Positions 20,390 to 29,644 of a stretch of 64,000 nucleotides of DNA are shown piece by piece. The notes under the pieces were generated by a model. It was not told where the DNA came from. It made no database searches and saw only the letters and a list, made by a program, of their open reading frames with translations. The DNA lies in assembly GCA_022606425.2 (NCBI GenBank), contig JAHDVF020000524.1, positions 992,001 to 1,056,000 on the forward strand, read 5' to 3'. Position 1 is the first letter of the stretch, and the number at the start of each line of letters is the position of its first letter. This stretch comes from Lepidostoma basale (Eukaryota > Arthropoda > Insecta > Trichoptera > Lepidostomatidae). Position numbers and translations under genes: made by a program.

Positions 20390-20507
20390 AAGGCTAACAC
20401 TGTAGAATTCCATTGTTATACACTTTGGAATTAAAAATTATCTTTGTTTTTTTTTCCACTTAAATACCTATTTAATATCACATGTTTCGGGGAGACCTTC
20501 ATCTTTA

Positions 20508-20512
20508 GGTGT
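20508..20512. repeat. Target duplication, left, of BEL/Pao element
   Basis: GGTGT before the 5' LTR is repeated at 25784-25788. A 5-bp duplication is usual for BEL/Pao integrases. Confidence 0.9.
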
Positions 20513-21176
20513 TGTATCGGACGTATGCGAGTAGTTTTAATTTTAATATTTTTTTATTATTTTATTAATTTTTATTTGATTTTTAACTATACTAATTTTA
20601 TTATTTAATTTCGTGTTTGTATTTTGTGTTGATTTAAGTTTAATTCGTTTAAGTTTAATTTGTTTATGTTAAAATAAATAAGGCAATCGGTAGCGCTTAG
20701 CAACGAGATACATGCAGTAGCTCAATCGAGATTATTCTTGGAATAATTTTGCGGTTGATCGCGCGATGTTAAACAGCCAATCAGAGGCCTTGGCAACACA
20801 TCGGCTGACTAAATTTCTCCGGAATTGGAAAAAACGTTGAATAACCGTTTTTTCTAGTTTGCGGAGACTATATAAGCGGGTCTTGTAAGGACTCGGCCTT
20901 CTCTCTTCCTTCAAATTCTGACACGCGTGGACACGCTGCGCGTAAGAGGCTTGGCGCTCTTAATTAAGTAAAAACCAGTATTTGAGCTACTGTAAACTTC
21001 TCTTTGCTTCTACCCTGCACCGATTGCCGCATATAATATAATAAAACTTTGTTTTATTACACAATCATCATCACGCCGTATTCTCCGTTTAACCATTCAC
21101 ACCACATCGGAGACGAGCAGCAGTCAGCGGCCAAAATAAATATTAATAGTACGGGGGGAGCAATCTGTCCCGTACA
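20513..21176 (+). repeat. 5' LTR of BEL/Pao element
   Basis: It begins TGTATCGGACG and ends CTGTCCCGTACA. It contains a CCAAT motif (20775-20784), TATATAAG (20869-20876) and AATAAA (20040 bases on at 21040-21045). The first 200 bases are AT-rich. Confidence 0.95.
20869..20876 (+). promoter_or_regulatory. TATA box in 5' LTR
   Basis: TATATAAG lies about 90 bases downstream of AGCCAATCAG (20775-20784). Transcription would be expected to start about 25-30 bases after the TATA box, near 20900, defining the U3/R border. The same sequence recurs at 25476-25483 in the 3' LTR. Confidence 0.7.
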
Positions 21177-21178
21177 TT

Positions 21179-21196
21179 TGGTCCTTCGAGCCGCGG
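21179..21196 (+). other. Putative tRNA primer-binding site
   Basis: TGGTCCTTCGAGCCGCGG starts two bases after the LTR. It begins with TGG, the complement of a tRNA CCA end. I could not assign the primer tRNA. Confidence 0.6.
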
Positions 21197-21212
21197 ATCA
21201 GTCTCATCTCCG

Positions 21213-24200
21213 ATGTCGCCTTCACTCCGCTCCGGGAAGGAAGTTTCCAGTGGGCCCGCTGGACCTTCTATAACCGCCGCCGGAGAGACTGCACCACCTG
21301 CCAGCGCTGCCGACCAGGGCCTAGCGCCCCCGGCAGCCTCCCTCATCGCAATCGAGCAGCCTGCGCCCGCTGGCCGGATCCCTTCTAGAGACCAGCCAGC
21401 CTCCGAGTGGCTTCAGGAGTGCTCGCCTTCGCCCCTCTACAGCGAAGAAGTAGCTCAACGTCTGAAAATGACTGGAAGAAGTGACGCATCAGAGCGACGA
21501 GCCGACCAGCCGGTCGGCGGGGCCGCTCTTACTAAAACTGCACCATGGCCGAGTAGTAACTCGGACAGCGAGGATGAGGACCTGTCTGCACCTCCAACAG
21601 AGGACGTCGTCCGCTTACTGCGCAGCGAGCTGCGATCACAGCGGCTCGCCTTTGACCGACGCATTGAGCAGCTTCAGGCCTCGCTGCTGCTCCAGGGGAC
21701 CACGACTAAAGCCGGAGCATTGCCGGCCCAGCCCAGTCCTCCACAGCAGCTACTGCAGTCCACATATTCCACGCTGACCAGTGGACACCAACAAGGGAAG
21801 CAACCTCACTTTGGCGAGCCGGCGGCCGGTCGAGGAGACCCGCCACCCAGCGGCGCGCAGTGGGGATGTGCAGATCCCGCAAAGGACGGTGGATTGCCGT
21901 CCTACGACATGTATCCAGCCAGAGGCACCGATCATCTCTCTCACAGTGGATCGCTGTGGGAGAATATCAACAGTGGATACAGAGGGCAGCCAACCAGCTC
22001 CGCTCCAGCGGCCGGCCTGCAGGGCCTGGCGCCGGGCGGTACGCCGTGGCTGCCAATCAATGTCACCAGCTCCGCTCCAGCGGCTGGCCTGCAGGGCCTG
22101 GCGCCGGGCGGTACGCCGTGGCAGCCAATCAATGTCACCAGCTCCGCTCCAGCGGCCGGCCTGCAGGGCCTGGCGCCGGGCGGTACGCCGTGGCAGCCAA
22201 TCAATGTCACCAGCTCCGCTCCAGCGGCCGGCCTGCAGGGCCTGGCGCCGGGCGGTACGCCGTGGCAGCCAATCAATGTCACCAGCTCCGCTCCAGCGGC
22301 CGGCCTGCAGGGCCTGGCGCCGGCGGTACGCCGTGGCAGCCAATCAATGTCACCAGCTCCGCTCCAGCGGCCGGCCTGCAGGGCCTGCCGCCGGGCGGTA
22401 CGCCGTGGCAGCCAATCAATGTCACCAGCTCCGCTCCAGCGGCCGGCCTGCAGGGCCTGGCGCCGGGCGGTACGCCGTGGCAGCCAATCAATGTCACCAG
22501 CTCCGCTCCAGCGGCCGGCCTGCAGGGCCTGGCGCCGGGCGGTACGCCGTGGCAGCCAATCAATGTCACCAGCTCCGCTCCAGCGGCCGGCCTGCAGGGC
22601 CTGGCGCCGGGCGGTACGCCGTGGCAGCCAACCAATGTCACCAGCTCCGCTCCAGCGGCCGGCCTGCAGGGCCTGGCGCCGGGCGGTACGCCGTGGCAGC
22701 CAATCAATGTCACCAGCTCCGCTCCAGCAGCCGGCCTGCAGGGCCTGGCGCCGGGCGGCACGCCGTGGCAGCCAATCGATGCATACAACGCCGCTCCAGC
22801 AGCCGGCCTGCAGGGCCTGGCGCTGGGCAGCACGCAGTGGGGACCTGCCGCCTCCACGAGCACAGCAGCCGCAAACGGCGGGTGGCAGGGGCCACCTGCT
22901 GATACCCCCACCACGGATAACGCGCCGGGAGCAGGACGCGCTCCAGGATCGGAGCCCATCGCCCAACTAGCCGCACTGATGACAGAGGCGCTCCTAGGCG
23001 CACGCAACCACTCATCTCAGCTGTCTGCGGAGCAGGGACATCAAATGGCGACCTTCATGGCTCGGCAGACCCTAGGAAAGGACCTGGCGAATTTCTCTGG
23101 CGATCCTCTGGAGTGGCCGTCCTGGCACGCTCAGTTCCAGCAGTCAACCGCCACCTGCGGGATGACCAATGCCGAGAATCTCCTCCGACTGCAGCGCGCC
23201 CTCACTGGGAGGGCCCGGGAGGCCGTAGCAACCCTCCTGCTCCAGCCATCACAAGTGCCTTTCATCATTGATGTGCTTGGACGCCGCTTCGGGGACCCAA
23301 ACGCCATCGCTACACTGATGCTGGAGAAGGTGCGGAAGTTGCCATCCCTGATGGACACCAGCACCAACGAGCAGCTTGTGGACTTCTGCCTAGCTGTGCA
23401 GAACATGGTGGCATCGCTGAAGCTCCTGCCAGTGGACTACCTCGGCCACCCGTCACTACTGAACGACATGACCTCGAAACTGCCACTCATGTTTCGGGTG
23501 ATGTGGGTATGGGTCGCCAACCAGATTGCGGCACCCGTTACCGTCCACCACTTCGCAGACTTCCTCCGGCAGATCATGAACGGAATGACCCACGGCGGCT
23601 GCGCAGTGAAAGGAAGATCCCAAACAGGACGGGATCGGCACGCTACGGTACACACCACATACGATGTACCGCAGCAAGCGCCACTAGCAAAAAAACATCC
23701 TGACGAGCCAACCAGAAAGGATATCAGGGGCGCATGCGCAGTCTGTTACTCTCCTCAGCACATGATGAAGCAGTGCCCCGAATTCTCAGCCAGTGACATC
23801 AAACGACGATGGAAACTGATCAAGATGACGAGCGCTTGCGCTCGGTGCCTCTCCTTCCACAAAGGTCAATGCACGAAAGTATGTGCCGCCGAGGGATGCG
23901 GAGGGAACCATCATGCCCTCCTGCACAGACCCAGAACCGCCACAGAGACGGTCGCACATATAACGAGTCCATCATCAAGCATCCTCCTGAAAGTCGTAGA
24001 AATAGAAATCAGCGGCCCAGATGGCACAGAACCCGCTCACGCCCTCCTGGATGAAGGATCAACGCTGACGCTGATTGACGCTGGAACAGCGAAAAGAATC
24101 GGCGCCAAGACAAGCGGAACGCTCCAGACACTCCACTTGCACGGGGCGTTAGGACCATGCCACGCAGAGACGCAAGCTCGACTCGTGCAGGTTGGCATCC

Positions 24201-24450
24201 GCAGCGCCGAGGGCCGGTCATACACCATCAACGCCCGCACAATCCGAAAGCTGAACCTCCCCGAGCAGTTACTCAGCAGCGGAGAACTTGTCCGCCCACG
24301 CCTGCTAATCGGGATGGACAACGCTCACCTGATTGTCTCCCGAGAAGTGGATTGGAGTGGTGGAGTGGAAAGGCCAGGCGAATTCATCAAATTACGGACG
24401 GCGCTTGGCTGGCTCGCCTGCGGTGGTTCGCAGGGCACGACGAGTCATGA
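21213..24450 (+). pseudogene. gag: BEL/Pao gag-protease region, frameshifted
   Basis: The start ATG at 21213 is the first after the primer site. The N-terminal 260 residues are Pro/Ser/Ala-rich with a predicted coiled coil (VRLLRSELRSQRLAFDRRIE). The twelve 24-residue repeats follow. A single missing G near 22322 moves the downstream frame, so this copy cannot make one continuous Gag. After the repeats come the Pao-type Gag domain (DUF1759; FSGDPLEWPSWHAQF at about 23090), a zinc knuckle C-X2-C-X4-H-X4-C at 23735-23776, and a second Cys/His cluster (CARCLSFHKGQC and GCGGNHHALLH). The DUF1758 protease has ALLDEGSTLTLID at about 24040, with DEG where many retropepsins have DSG or DTG. It stops being recognisable after LGWLACGG near 24420. 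Confidence 0.85.
21993..22855 (+). repeat. Twelve-unit, 72-bp coding minisatellite inside gag
   Basis: Units start at 21993, 22065, 22137, 22209, 22281, 22352, 22424, 22496, 22568, 22640, 22712 and 22784. Each encodes 24 residues around SSAPAAGLQGLAPGGTPWQP. The fifth unit is 71 bp because one G is missing near 22322. Units two to ten differ at only a few bases, and the last one or two are diverged. A period of 72 (24 codons) keeps the frame, and several other frames on both strands are open through the array by repetition alone. Confidence 0.95.
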
Positions 24451-25094
24451 GACACCTCTGGCACTACGGCAGGAAGAGGAGCCACAGGACATGCGGCTGG
24501 ACTTTGCTGACCGCACTAGCAGAGGTGGAGCACACCGTCAACAATCGCTCCCTGACCCACGTCGCACTGGACCCGCAGGACGAAGAGCCGCTGACCCCCA
24601 ACCATTTCCTGATGGGGGGAGCCTCGAGGCAACCGCACCTCACACGCCAGGCGAAGGGCAAACCAGATGCTTGTCTGCGCGAGCGATGGCGCATCAGCCA
24701 GCAGCTCGCGGACGGCTTCTGGAGACACTGGTTCCGGGAATACATTCCAACCATCGGCAATCGGCAGAAGTGGCACCATCAGCGCCCACCCATCAAGGTG
24801 GGGGACCTAGTGCTGCTCACCGACCCATCGCTGCCACGGAACACATGGCCACGCGGATGGGTCGTCGAGGCCACCCCGGCAGCTGACGGCCAGACACGGA
24901 CCGTAGCGGTCCAGACCAGCAGCAGGAAATACATACGACCTGCTGTCCGAGTCGCAGTGTTCCAGCCGGAGCCAGAGACGCCGACCACCTCTCCACTCGC
25001 AACCGCCCCTGGCGCTCCAGGAGGCGCCCCACAGCAGCTAAAGACGACCCAACGACAAAGGACTCACCGCCCGAGATACGCCCGAGTATTGTAG
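24440..25094 (+). pseudogene. pol: BEL/Pao integrase C-terminus after internal deletion
   Basis: From about 24450 the frame ending at 25094 reads LTALAEVEHTVNNRSLTHV, DEEPLTPNHFLMGG and then a DUF5641 domain. The latter shows FWRHWFREYIPTI, GDLVLLTDPSLPRNTWPRG and YIRPAVRVAVF. DUF5641 lies at the very end of BEL/Pao Pol. The junction with the protease lies at about 24420-24470, in a different frame. No RT YXDD, RNase H or integrase DD35E residues remain. The exact deletion point cannot be placed without an intact relative. Confidence 0.85.
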
Positions 25095-25111
25095 TACAGC
25101 CGAGACTGCAC

Positions 25112-25119
25112 GGGGGGAG
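25112..25119 (+). other. Polypurine tract of BEL/Pao element
   Basis: GGGGGGAG immediately precedes the 3' LTR, the expected site for plus-strand priming. Confidence 0.8.
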
Positions 25120-25783
25120 TGTATCGGACGTATGCGAGTAGTTTTAATTTTAATATTTTTTTATTATTTTATTAATTTTTATTTGATTTTTAACTATACT
25201 AATTTTATTATTTAATTTCGTGTTTGTATTTTGTGTTGATTTAAGTTTAATTCGTTTAAGTTTAATTTGTTTATGTTAAAATAAATAAGGCAATCGGTAG
25301 CGCTTAGCAACGAGATACATGCAGTAGCTCAATCGAGATTATTCTTGGAATAATTTTGCGGTTGATCGCGCGATGTTAAACAGCCAATCAGAGGCCTTGG
25401 CAACACATCGGCTGACTAAATTTCTCCGGAATTGGAAAAAACGTTGAATAACCGTTTTTTCTAGTTTGCGGAGACTATATAAGCGGGTCTTGTAAGGACT
25501 CGGCCTTCTCTCTTCCTTCAAATTCTGACACGCGTGGACACGCTGCGCGTAAGAGGCTTGGCGCTCTTAATTAAGTAAAAACCAGTATTTGAGCTACTGT
25601 AAACTTCTCTTTGCTTCTACCCTGCACCGATTGCCGCATATAATATAATAAAACTTTGTTTTATTACACAATCATCATCACGCCGTATTCTCCGTTTAAC
25701 CATTCACACCACATCGGAGACGAGCAGCAGTCAGCGGCCAAAATAAATATTAATAGTACGGGGGGAGCAATCTGTCCCGTACA
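25120..25783 (+). repeat. 3' LTR of BEL/Pao element
   Basis: It is the same length (664 bp) as the 5' LTR and, by eye, identical throughout, including the CCAAT, TATA and AATAAA motifs. Confidence 0.95.
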
Positions 25784-25788
25784 GGTGT
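25784..25788. repeat. Target duplication, right, of BEL/Pao element
   Basis: This GGTGT is followed by the rest of the fam-g repeat. Confidence 0.9.
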
Positions 25789-26114
25789 AAATATATATAT
25801 AAACAAAAAACTAAACAAAGAAAGACTTATTAAAACGCATTTAAAAATCGCTACATACAATACAAAGGGACACATTTGAATAAAAAAAAAAATAACTGGT
25901 CCAAATGGTAAGAACTAATAATTATTTAACAGTAATAATACATACCCAATAGTTATAAGTGATAATATAAAATTGTAACTTGGAAAAAAACATACATTTG
26001 AAAAGACATTTTATAAAGATAGAAGTCCCCTCCGAAACATGTGATATTTAATATTTAAGTGAAAAATAAACAACGCTATTTTTCAATTCCAAAGTAATGT
26101 GGGTTAAGTTATTT

Positions 26115-26402
26115 AATTCTTCTTCTTCCTCTCCTTCTTCTTCTTCTTCTTCTTCTTCTTCTTCTTCCTCAGCCTATTCCCGTCCACTCCTCGACAAAGG
26201 CCTGCTCCATTTGCTTCCATGTCATTCTGTCCTGTTATTCTGACGTGTCTGTTTAGATCATCCTTCCACCGTAGTTGCGGTCGCCCTGCACTTCTCTTCG
26301 CCATCCACGGTCTCCAAGTCAGCAGTCTTCTTGTCCATTTTTCATCTGTGCTTCTGGCTACGTGACCCGCCCATTGCCATTTTAGAGTCTCCACGTCATT
26401 AT
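26115..26402 (-). mobile_element. RTE-like LINE 3' end (KWQWAGHVAR type)
   Basis: The minus-strand frame reads LKWQWAGHVARSTDEKWTRR, RPWMAKRSAGRPQLRWKDDL and then GLCRGVDGNRLRK. It ends in a long GAAGAAG tail read as Lys codons. This is the C-terminal pattern of lepidopteran RTE elements, 5'-truncated. The related fragment at 16064 is more decayed. Confidence 0.8.
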
Positions 26403-26614
26403 ACGATATTAATTAATAAAAAATTGTCAAAGCACAGGCTTCTCTAACTTTTACTTTAATAACTTTTACACTCGACAAAAGTTCTCTATCTCTGCGGCTC
26501 TGGTTTTCTGTGACAATTATAGATGATTCATATTTTTGTTAAGTATTAATTATGTTCTAATTATATTTGTGTTTAAATAAATACTTTCGAAATAAAATAA
26601 TAACACACTTTTCT

Positions 26615-26830
26615 TATTTGTATCTTAACCACTTTGTTTGGTAACACCAACCGGTTTCGCTCCCGCCGAAGCTTCGTCAAGCTGAGAGAGTAAACTTAAT
26701 ATTATATAAAATCAGATACCCAGATTATATTTAGTTTACTCTCTCACCCTGACGAAGCTCCGGCGGGAGCGAAACCGGTTGGTATTACCAAATAAAGTGG
26801 TTTAGATACAAATACTTAAAGTGTATTATT
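26615..26830. repeat. Palindromic foldback repeat fam-h
   Basis: The arms contain CCAACCGGTTTCGCTCCCGC and its complement, and TGAGAGAGTAAACT and its complement. Both arms end in CACTTT..TTTGGTAA-type flanks. Confidence 0.75.
26746..26783 (+). ncRNA. Hammerhead-ribozyme-like module (fam-h)
   Basis: The order is ACC, CTGACGA, extra A, GCTCC-GGCG-GGAGC (perfect five-pair helix II), GAAA, CCGGT, T and GGT. Both core boxes are intact. Helix I has only three G-C/A-U pairs next to the core. The facing copy in the left arm (minus strand, 26646-26690) has TTGACGA. Confidence 0.55.
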
Positions 26831-27261
26831 ATTTTATACTTTCGTATTATAGATCACTTCAGTTGAGAGGAATGAAAATTGCGTGAAAAATACTCAGTTA
26901 ATACATAAATATTAGAATATTTCTTACAACTTCACTTAACACCTTGTTACTACACTGCGTTATACATAGATCTATAATCCTGTGTGGGTGCTTCTATTTG
27001 AATAAATTTGGGTGTTTGTGTGTACCCTGCAGTGCTACATAGCCACTAGCCAAGAACGTTTCGTTGTGAACTTATTCGCGAGAATATAAGAAATCCGATA
27101 CTTCCCTTTTTCATTACCCAAGGGGCTGTCGTTAATAGGATACTGCAGTACCATAATTTGACCTAACGTTTTGTGTACATTTTCGCTAGAATAATAGACA
27201 AATTCATGAGTCACTTGATATTATATTACTTCACAATATGAAATGTGAATTTCTCAGAATT
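26831..27261. other. No gene recognised
   Basis: This is a spacer without repeats shared in the window. Confidence 0.35.
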
Positions 27262-27640
27262 TTAATGACGTTGTTCAATTATAATTTCGGTAACCTGAAA
27301 TTCGCAACGACGAACAATTATCATCTTCTTCCGGTGCTGTGACAGGTTCCCTCGACGTTGGCGATCACTGTATCGAAGGCATCTCTCGATGTCGTTCTCA
27401 ACTATGTTCATTCCTGTCCATTCTCTTTTATTTCTTAGCCAGGATAACTGTCTTCTACGATTATCGTAGCCACGATTATCAACCGAATGAGTTTGCATAT
27501 ATCTCTCCTTAGCACATGACCCAAATAGGAGACCTTTCGAGCCTTCACACTCAACAACAGCTCTCTATTGGCTCTGACTCTCTGTAGTGCGTCTGCATTA
27601 CTGATCCTATCGGTCCAATCTGTGGTATATCCACAACTCG
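27262..27640 (-). mobile_element. LINE C-terminal fragment (VLRR type)
   Basis: The minus strand encodes DWTDRISNADALQRVRANRE, LLLSVKARKVSYLGHVLRR and, after a frame change, RRRQLSWLRNKREWTG. This is the C-terminus common to LINEs that carry the N.RA..LI..A pattern. A related, shorter piece is at 45600. Confidence 0.7.
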
Positions 27641-27733
27641 AACGCCTTAAACGACGGGAATAGGCCTAGGGATTGCATGAGCTAAGCTAACGGAAGGGCG
27701 CCGCTGCGTCCTATAACAGCTTCGGGTAAGTGC
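27640..27733 (-). repeat. Dispersed GC-rich repeat end
   Basis: This is the inverted counterpart of 3036-3121, with GGCGCCGCTGCGTCCTATAA. Confidence 0.5.
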
Positions 27734-28129
27734 AATCGCAATCGCTATCGAACAATAGTTAATTATGCTCCACGAATAACACTTGAAGAATCTCTCAGAA
27801 ATATCATGTCAACATTTTCAAATAGATGGAAATCCAAAAAGACTAGTAAATTAACTGATATTTATATAAATTAGATCACTGTTCTCTAAAAACCAACAAA
27901 ACTTTTTATTCGGGTCGTTTACTTTACAAAAATAATGATACGTATGCAATAATCTGTAATTATCTTTTTGTATGTCTTCATTTGTATCATGCATTTGATT
28001 CAAATCGTGCCTCGGATATAAAGATTATTTTTTAACCTAAAAAAATCCCAAAATAAACTATATAATGCCCATAGTTCTAATCAAAAGTTTCGTATTTATT
28101 GTTTCATTAACAATGATTATGTCAACGCC
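27734..28129. other. No gene recognised
   Basis: AT-rich spacer. Confidence 0.35.
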
Positions 28130-28372
28130 AATTTTTTTTTTACGTATACAACAGGTCACTTGAACCCAATTACAGTATACAATTTGTTTTTAAGCTGATA
28201 TATTGATTCTCGTGACATGTGACAGGTAGCCAATCTATCGCCATTTTATTGTCACGAGAATTCTACGCCAGACCAAAGACAGTGTGACAATCACACTGCC
28301 ATCGCCGGGAATCGAACCCAGAACCTTCGGAATGGGAATCAGAGCTCTTACCACTCTTCCACGAAGGTCATC
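28130..28372 (-). mobile_element. tRNA-derived SINE (family S), copy 3
   Basis: On the minus strand the head GACCTTCGTGGAAGAGTGG has a mutated A box. The B box region GGTTCGATTCC is intact near 28310-28323. This and copies 4 and 5 have a different 3' part (GTATACAGTAATTGGGTTCA-like) and an A-rich tail, so they form a subfamily distinct from copies 1, 2 and 6. Confidence 0.8.
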
Positions 28373-28382
28373 AATATAGTCA

Positions 28383-28516
28383 ATGGTCAATACGAATAAA
28401 AACGTCAGTTTTCTAGAAATTTCAGATGTTTGATAATTCCTTAGTAAAACGAAACTTATCATTCCCATAAAATATAATAAAACTTCTAGAAAACAAACGT
28501 TTTCATTCGTATTAAA
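28383..28516. repeat. Palindromic foldback repeat fam-e
   Basis: The arms are AATACGAATAAAAACGTCAG and its complement. The module remnant TGATAATTCCTTAGTAAAAC then GAAAC is at about 28430-28455. It starts right after the SINE. Confidence 0.65.
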
Positions 28517-29105
28517 ATGTTTCTGTGTTCATTTATGCTTTTTTTCGAATTTTTCGATATTAATTAACCGGAGGTGTCACCGAAAACCACCGCAAAAAGG
28601 GGTAAAAAAAGCGCTCAATCATAATACAAAATGGCGTCATTATAACCTAACCTCACATTCACGTCTTTTGAAAACGCCGCCGCAGCATTTTTTAATCGGC
28701 GATTCCCGCCCCCGCGCGTTGAAAAGGTCGCCGATCCGGGGCGCCATATTCGCGACAGTACTAAACAAAACGAAGAGACGAAAAACACGACATGTCGGTT
28801 TAATTTCGACAGATTAGCCCCTGTGAAGGGAGGGTGACTCTTTCCCTTTGACCCGTAATAAATAGTGGCCCATGTTATGACGTTAACATGTTGCCCTTTC
28901 GTATAACAAGACTGCAAATTGAAAAAGTTACCCCGTTTACTGAAAGTTTATCCTAGCAAAATAGTGTACCTACTCACACACAGTTTGTAACTCCTGGACA
29001 TGATATATTAATTGAACGTGAATATTAACTTTTATGATACACTTTTTGATAATCGGAGCAAGCATTGTAAAAAACAATTGCAATAAAAACTTAAACTATG
29101 TTATA
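28517..29105. other. GC-richer, apparently single-copy island (28560-28900)
   Basis: The part 28650-28760 is rich in CpG (GCGCGTTGAAAAGGTCGCCG and CCGATCCGGGGCGCCATATT). No frame has coding character and no repeat partner was seen. A regulatory element or non-coding exon is possible, but nothing proves it. Confidence 0.4.
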
Positions 29106-29107
29106 AA

Positions 29108-29415
29108 CTTGACTTTATATTCCGGATGGTTATCAACCAACCTGCATCTGGTGATGCCGGTGGGGAGAACAATCAAACTGCTGAAAATGATCGCTTCGGA
29201 GATCGACGTCTTTCATATTCGTGAAAGTACGTTCAGAAGATAAATACTCTTGACTTTGGAGAATATCTTGTATTTCTAATGTCAAACCATCTCACAAGCA
29301 TTCCTGATATAATATATTTATCATATTTTACCTGTTCTTAATAGATGTCTTAAACAATAATAGTGGTTTGTAATATCTTTTGAGAAAATAAAGTGATTTG
29401 ATTTGATTTATTAAA
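29108..29415 (+). mobile_element. Family J LINE, internally deleted copy
   Basis: CCGGATGGTTATC is joined directly to AACCAACCTGCATCTGG. About 40 bases present in the 18264 copy (encoding RQRQHRLFYLPAC) are missing. The frame then continues VMPVGRTIKLLKMIASEIDV to the stop. A (TTTGA)n tail ends at 29411. Confidence 0.75.
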
Positions 29416-29419
29416 AAAC

Positions 29420-29562
29420 TCCATATTTAATAATTAATATGAATAAGAAAAGCCTGTCTTCTAGAAGTTTTATTATATTTTAGATGGAATGACATGTGAT
29501 GATGCCTAAGAAGGGTGAAACATGTCATTCCATCTAAAATATAATAAAACTCCTACAAGACA
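29420..29562. repeat. Palindromic foldback repeat fam-e
   Basis: The arms include TTTTAGATGGAATGACATGT and its complement. The module remnant GATGATGCCTAAGAAGGGTG then AAACATG is at about 29495-29525. Confidence 0.65.
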
Positions 29563-29565
29563 AGA

Positions 29566-29644
29566 ACACTATGATGCACTGCCCATTTTAGCTTTTTGGA
29601 TAGGTTATCGTTTGAGTTGATAACTTTAAACGCACCATTCATCA
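29566..29644 (-). mobile_element. Family A RTE LINE internal fragment
   Basis: The complement of ATGATGCACTGCCCATTTTA and the following bases corresponds to the NGALKVV...AKMAVHNG region of the copy at 15118. Confidence 0.5.

Larger units (their letters stand above)
20513..25783 (+). mobile_element. BEL/Pao LTR retrotransposon, non-autonomous, 5271 bp
   Basis: The element has two 664-bp LTRs (TGTA...TACA), a 5-bp target duplication, a primer-binding-like site beginning TGG two bases after the LTR, and a purine tract GGGGGGAG before the 3' LTR. Its interior encodes a BEL/Pao Gag, zinc fingers, an aspartic protease and the C-terminus of integrase. The RT, RNase H and integrase catalytic core are missing, so proteins from an intact relative would be needed for movement. 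Reading the LTRs against each other I find no difference, which means a very recent insertion. The interior is much richer in GC than its surroundings. Confidence 0.95.
20390..26110. repeat. Fam-g palindromic repeat, split by the BEL element
   Basis: The sequence before 20512 and after 25784 joins into one fam-g copy. CATGTTTCGGGGAGACC and CTTCATCTTTAGGTGT continue as AAATATATATATAAACAAAA and ACTAAACAAAGAAAGAC. The undisturbed copy at 47075-47345 has the same order. The opposite arm with CCTCCGAAACATGT is at 26020-26105. Confidence 0.8.

Noticed and set aside
21941..22966. Long minus-strand open frames of 341, 242 and 197 codons
   Set aside because: They exist because a stop-free 72-bp unit is repeated twelve times. 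They have no domain and lie opposite gag.
21860..24886. A single 1008-codon host gene on the plus strand
   Set aside because: The start lies out of frame with the upstream gag. The frame only becomes the gag frame after the one-base loss in the repeat array, and it runs out of frame after the protease. It is part of the BEL element.
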